Shown piece by piece: positions 49,296 to 49,532 of a stretch of 49,532 nucleotides of DNA; within the stretch, counting starts at the first letter, position 1; every line of letters begins with the position of its first letter. Made by a program: the position numbers and the translations under genes. Source of the stretch: Streptomyces triticisoli. GTDB taxonomy: Bacteria; Actinomycetota; Actinomycetes; Streptomycetales; Streptomycetaceae. Below the pieces are notes generated by a model. That model searched no databases, was not told where the DNA came from, and worked only from the letters and a program-made list of their open reading frames with translations. The DNA lies in NCBI RefSeq assembly GCF_003270085.1, contig NZ_QFDQ01000216.1, forward strand, positions 1 to 49,532. Direction: 5' to 3'.

Positions 49296-49532
49296 TTACA
49301 AGCCCCCCAGAGGCGCCTGTTGCAAGGGGACGGGACGGGGCGCGTGGGAGGTCGGAGGACCTGGTTCCGGGGTGGCCCGCGATCCGGGTTCGTGCTCGTG
49401 CGCGGCCCGCGGTTCGGGAGGTGATGAGGGGTGCGGTCCGAGCACCGGGGCCCGCCCCCGCAGGTCGGGCGCCGCGGGGTGCGGGGCACGCCCCGGCGCC
49501 GGAGCCGCCCACCGCGCCACCCCGCACGGCAC
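49296..49532 (-). CDS. Possible C-terminal end of a Pro/Ala-rich protein, partial
   Basis: A minus-strand frame is open from the window edge and stops at 49296. It reads PAAPDLRGRAPVLGPHPSSPPEPRAAHEHEPGS and ends PLQQAPLGGL. The Pro/Ala/His-rich composition could be the disordered tail of a gene starting beyond the window, but in DNA this GC-rich open frames arise by chance. The 49190-49295 stretch contains no recognisable feature. Confidence 0.25.
   Translation of the reverse strand: MPCGVARWAAPAPGRAPHPAAPDLRGRAPVLGPHPSSPPEPRAAHEHEPGSRATPEPGPPTSHAPRPVPLQQAPLGGL

Noticed and set aside
1..49532. CRISPR array
   Set aside because: The only regular short tandem repeat is the 9-bp unit at 46363-46415, without spacers; no cas genes.

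Overview
This window is a high-GC actinobacterial chromosome segment, almost certainly Streptomyces. The grounds are frequent GTG starts, tightly overlapping GTGA/ATGA operons, actinobacterial families throughout and an IdeR/DmdR-type iron box. Nothing was searched; all calls come from reading the sequence.

Left edge to 5.5 kb: a partial repetitive Gly/Ala/Arg-rich gene is followed by a DUF1992 (DnaJ-homologue) gene cut in two by a compact integrated element of about 4.2 kb (1324-5487). A 10-bp core, GGATCTGCTT, lies at both ends, and joining the host flanks across it restores an in-frame DUF1992 protein. The element carries a large serine integrase, an unknown helical 264-aa protein, a GntR-type HTH protein, a small divergent protein and about 700 bp of palindrome-rich non-coding DNA. 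Its base composition is visibly less GC-rich than the host.

5.6-27.5 kb is mostly core chromosome. It holds an FHA protein, an O-methyltransferase, a ProP-like symporter, a decayed GT87-type membrane protein gene, a secreted GH5 hydrolase, an iron-box-controlled Fe3+ ABC transporter operon, a PH-domain membrane protein and a secreted SLT-domain protein. A five-gene, translationally coupled ECF-transporter operon on the minus strand follows a cobalamin riboswitch; its first gene encodes a surface-anchored alpha/alpha-barrel protein that may act as a transcobalamin-like receptor. Divergent from it is a TPP riboswitch with no recognisable gene, followed by a nested inverted repeat. Next come a KstR-like TetR regulator with its operator and a coupled glycosyltransferase / methyltransferase / alpha-toroid operon.

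27.6-42.9 kb is an accessory island bounded by 58-bp imperfect inverted repeats. Intact cargo concerns ion, pH and general stress: a KhtTU-like K+/H+ antiporter pair, an Rv1733c-like membrane protein, a GH15 hydrolase, a TerC protein, a tandem universal stress protein and NhaA. Broken genes are common: a Tn3-type transposase start, an NhaP-like antiporter split around an IS630 remnant plus a GNAT gene, an M50/CBS protease with a frameshift, a decapitated slipin abutting a decapitated PucR regulator, and at the right end a DUF6262 gene and two opposed tyrosine-recombinase fragments.

42.9-49.5 kb returns to core genes: a secreted protein, a DUF5336-like membrane protein, an N-acetylmuramoyl-L-alanine amidase, two methyltransferases, a DHA2-type drug exporter and a 54-aa conserved-looking small protein. 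A possible gene tail runs off the right edge.
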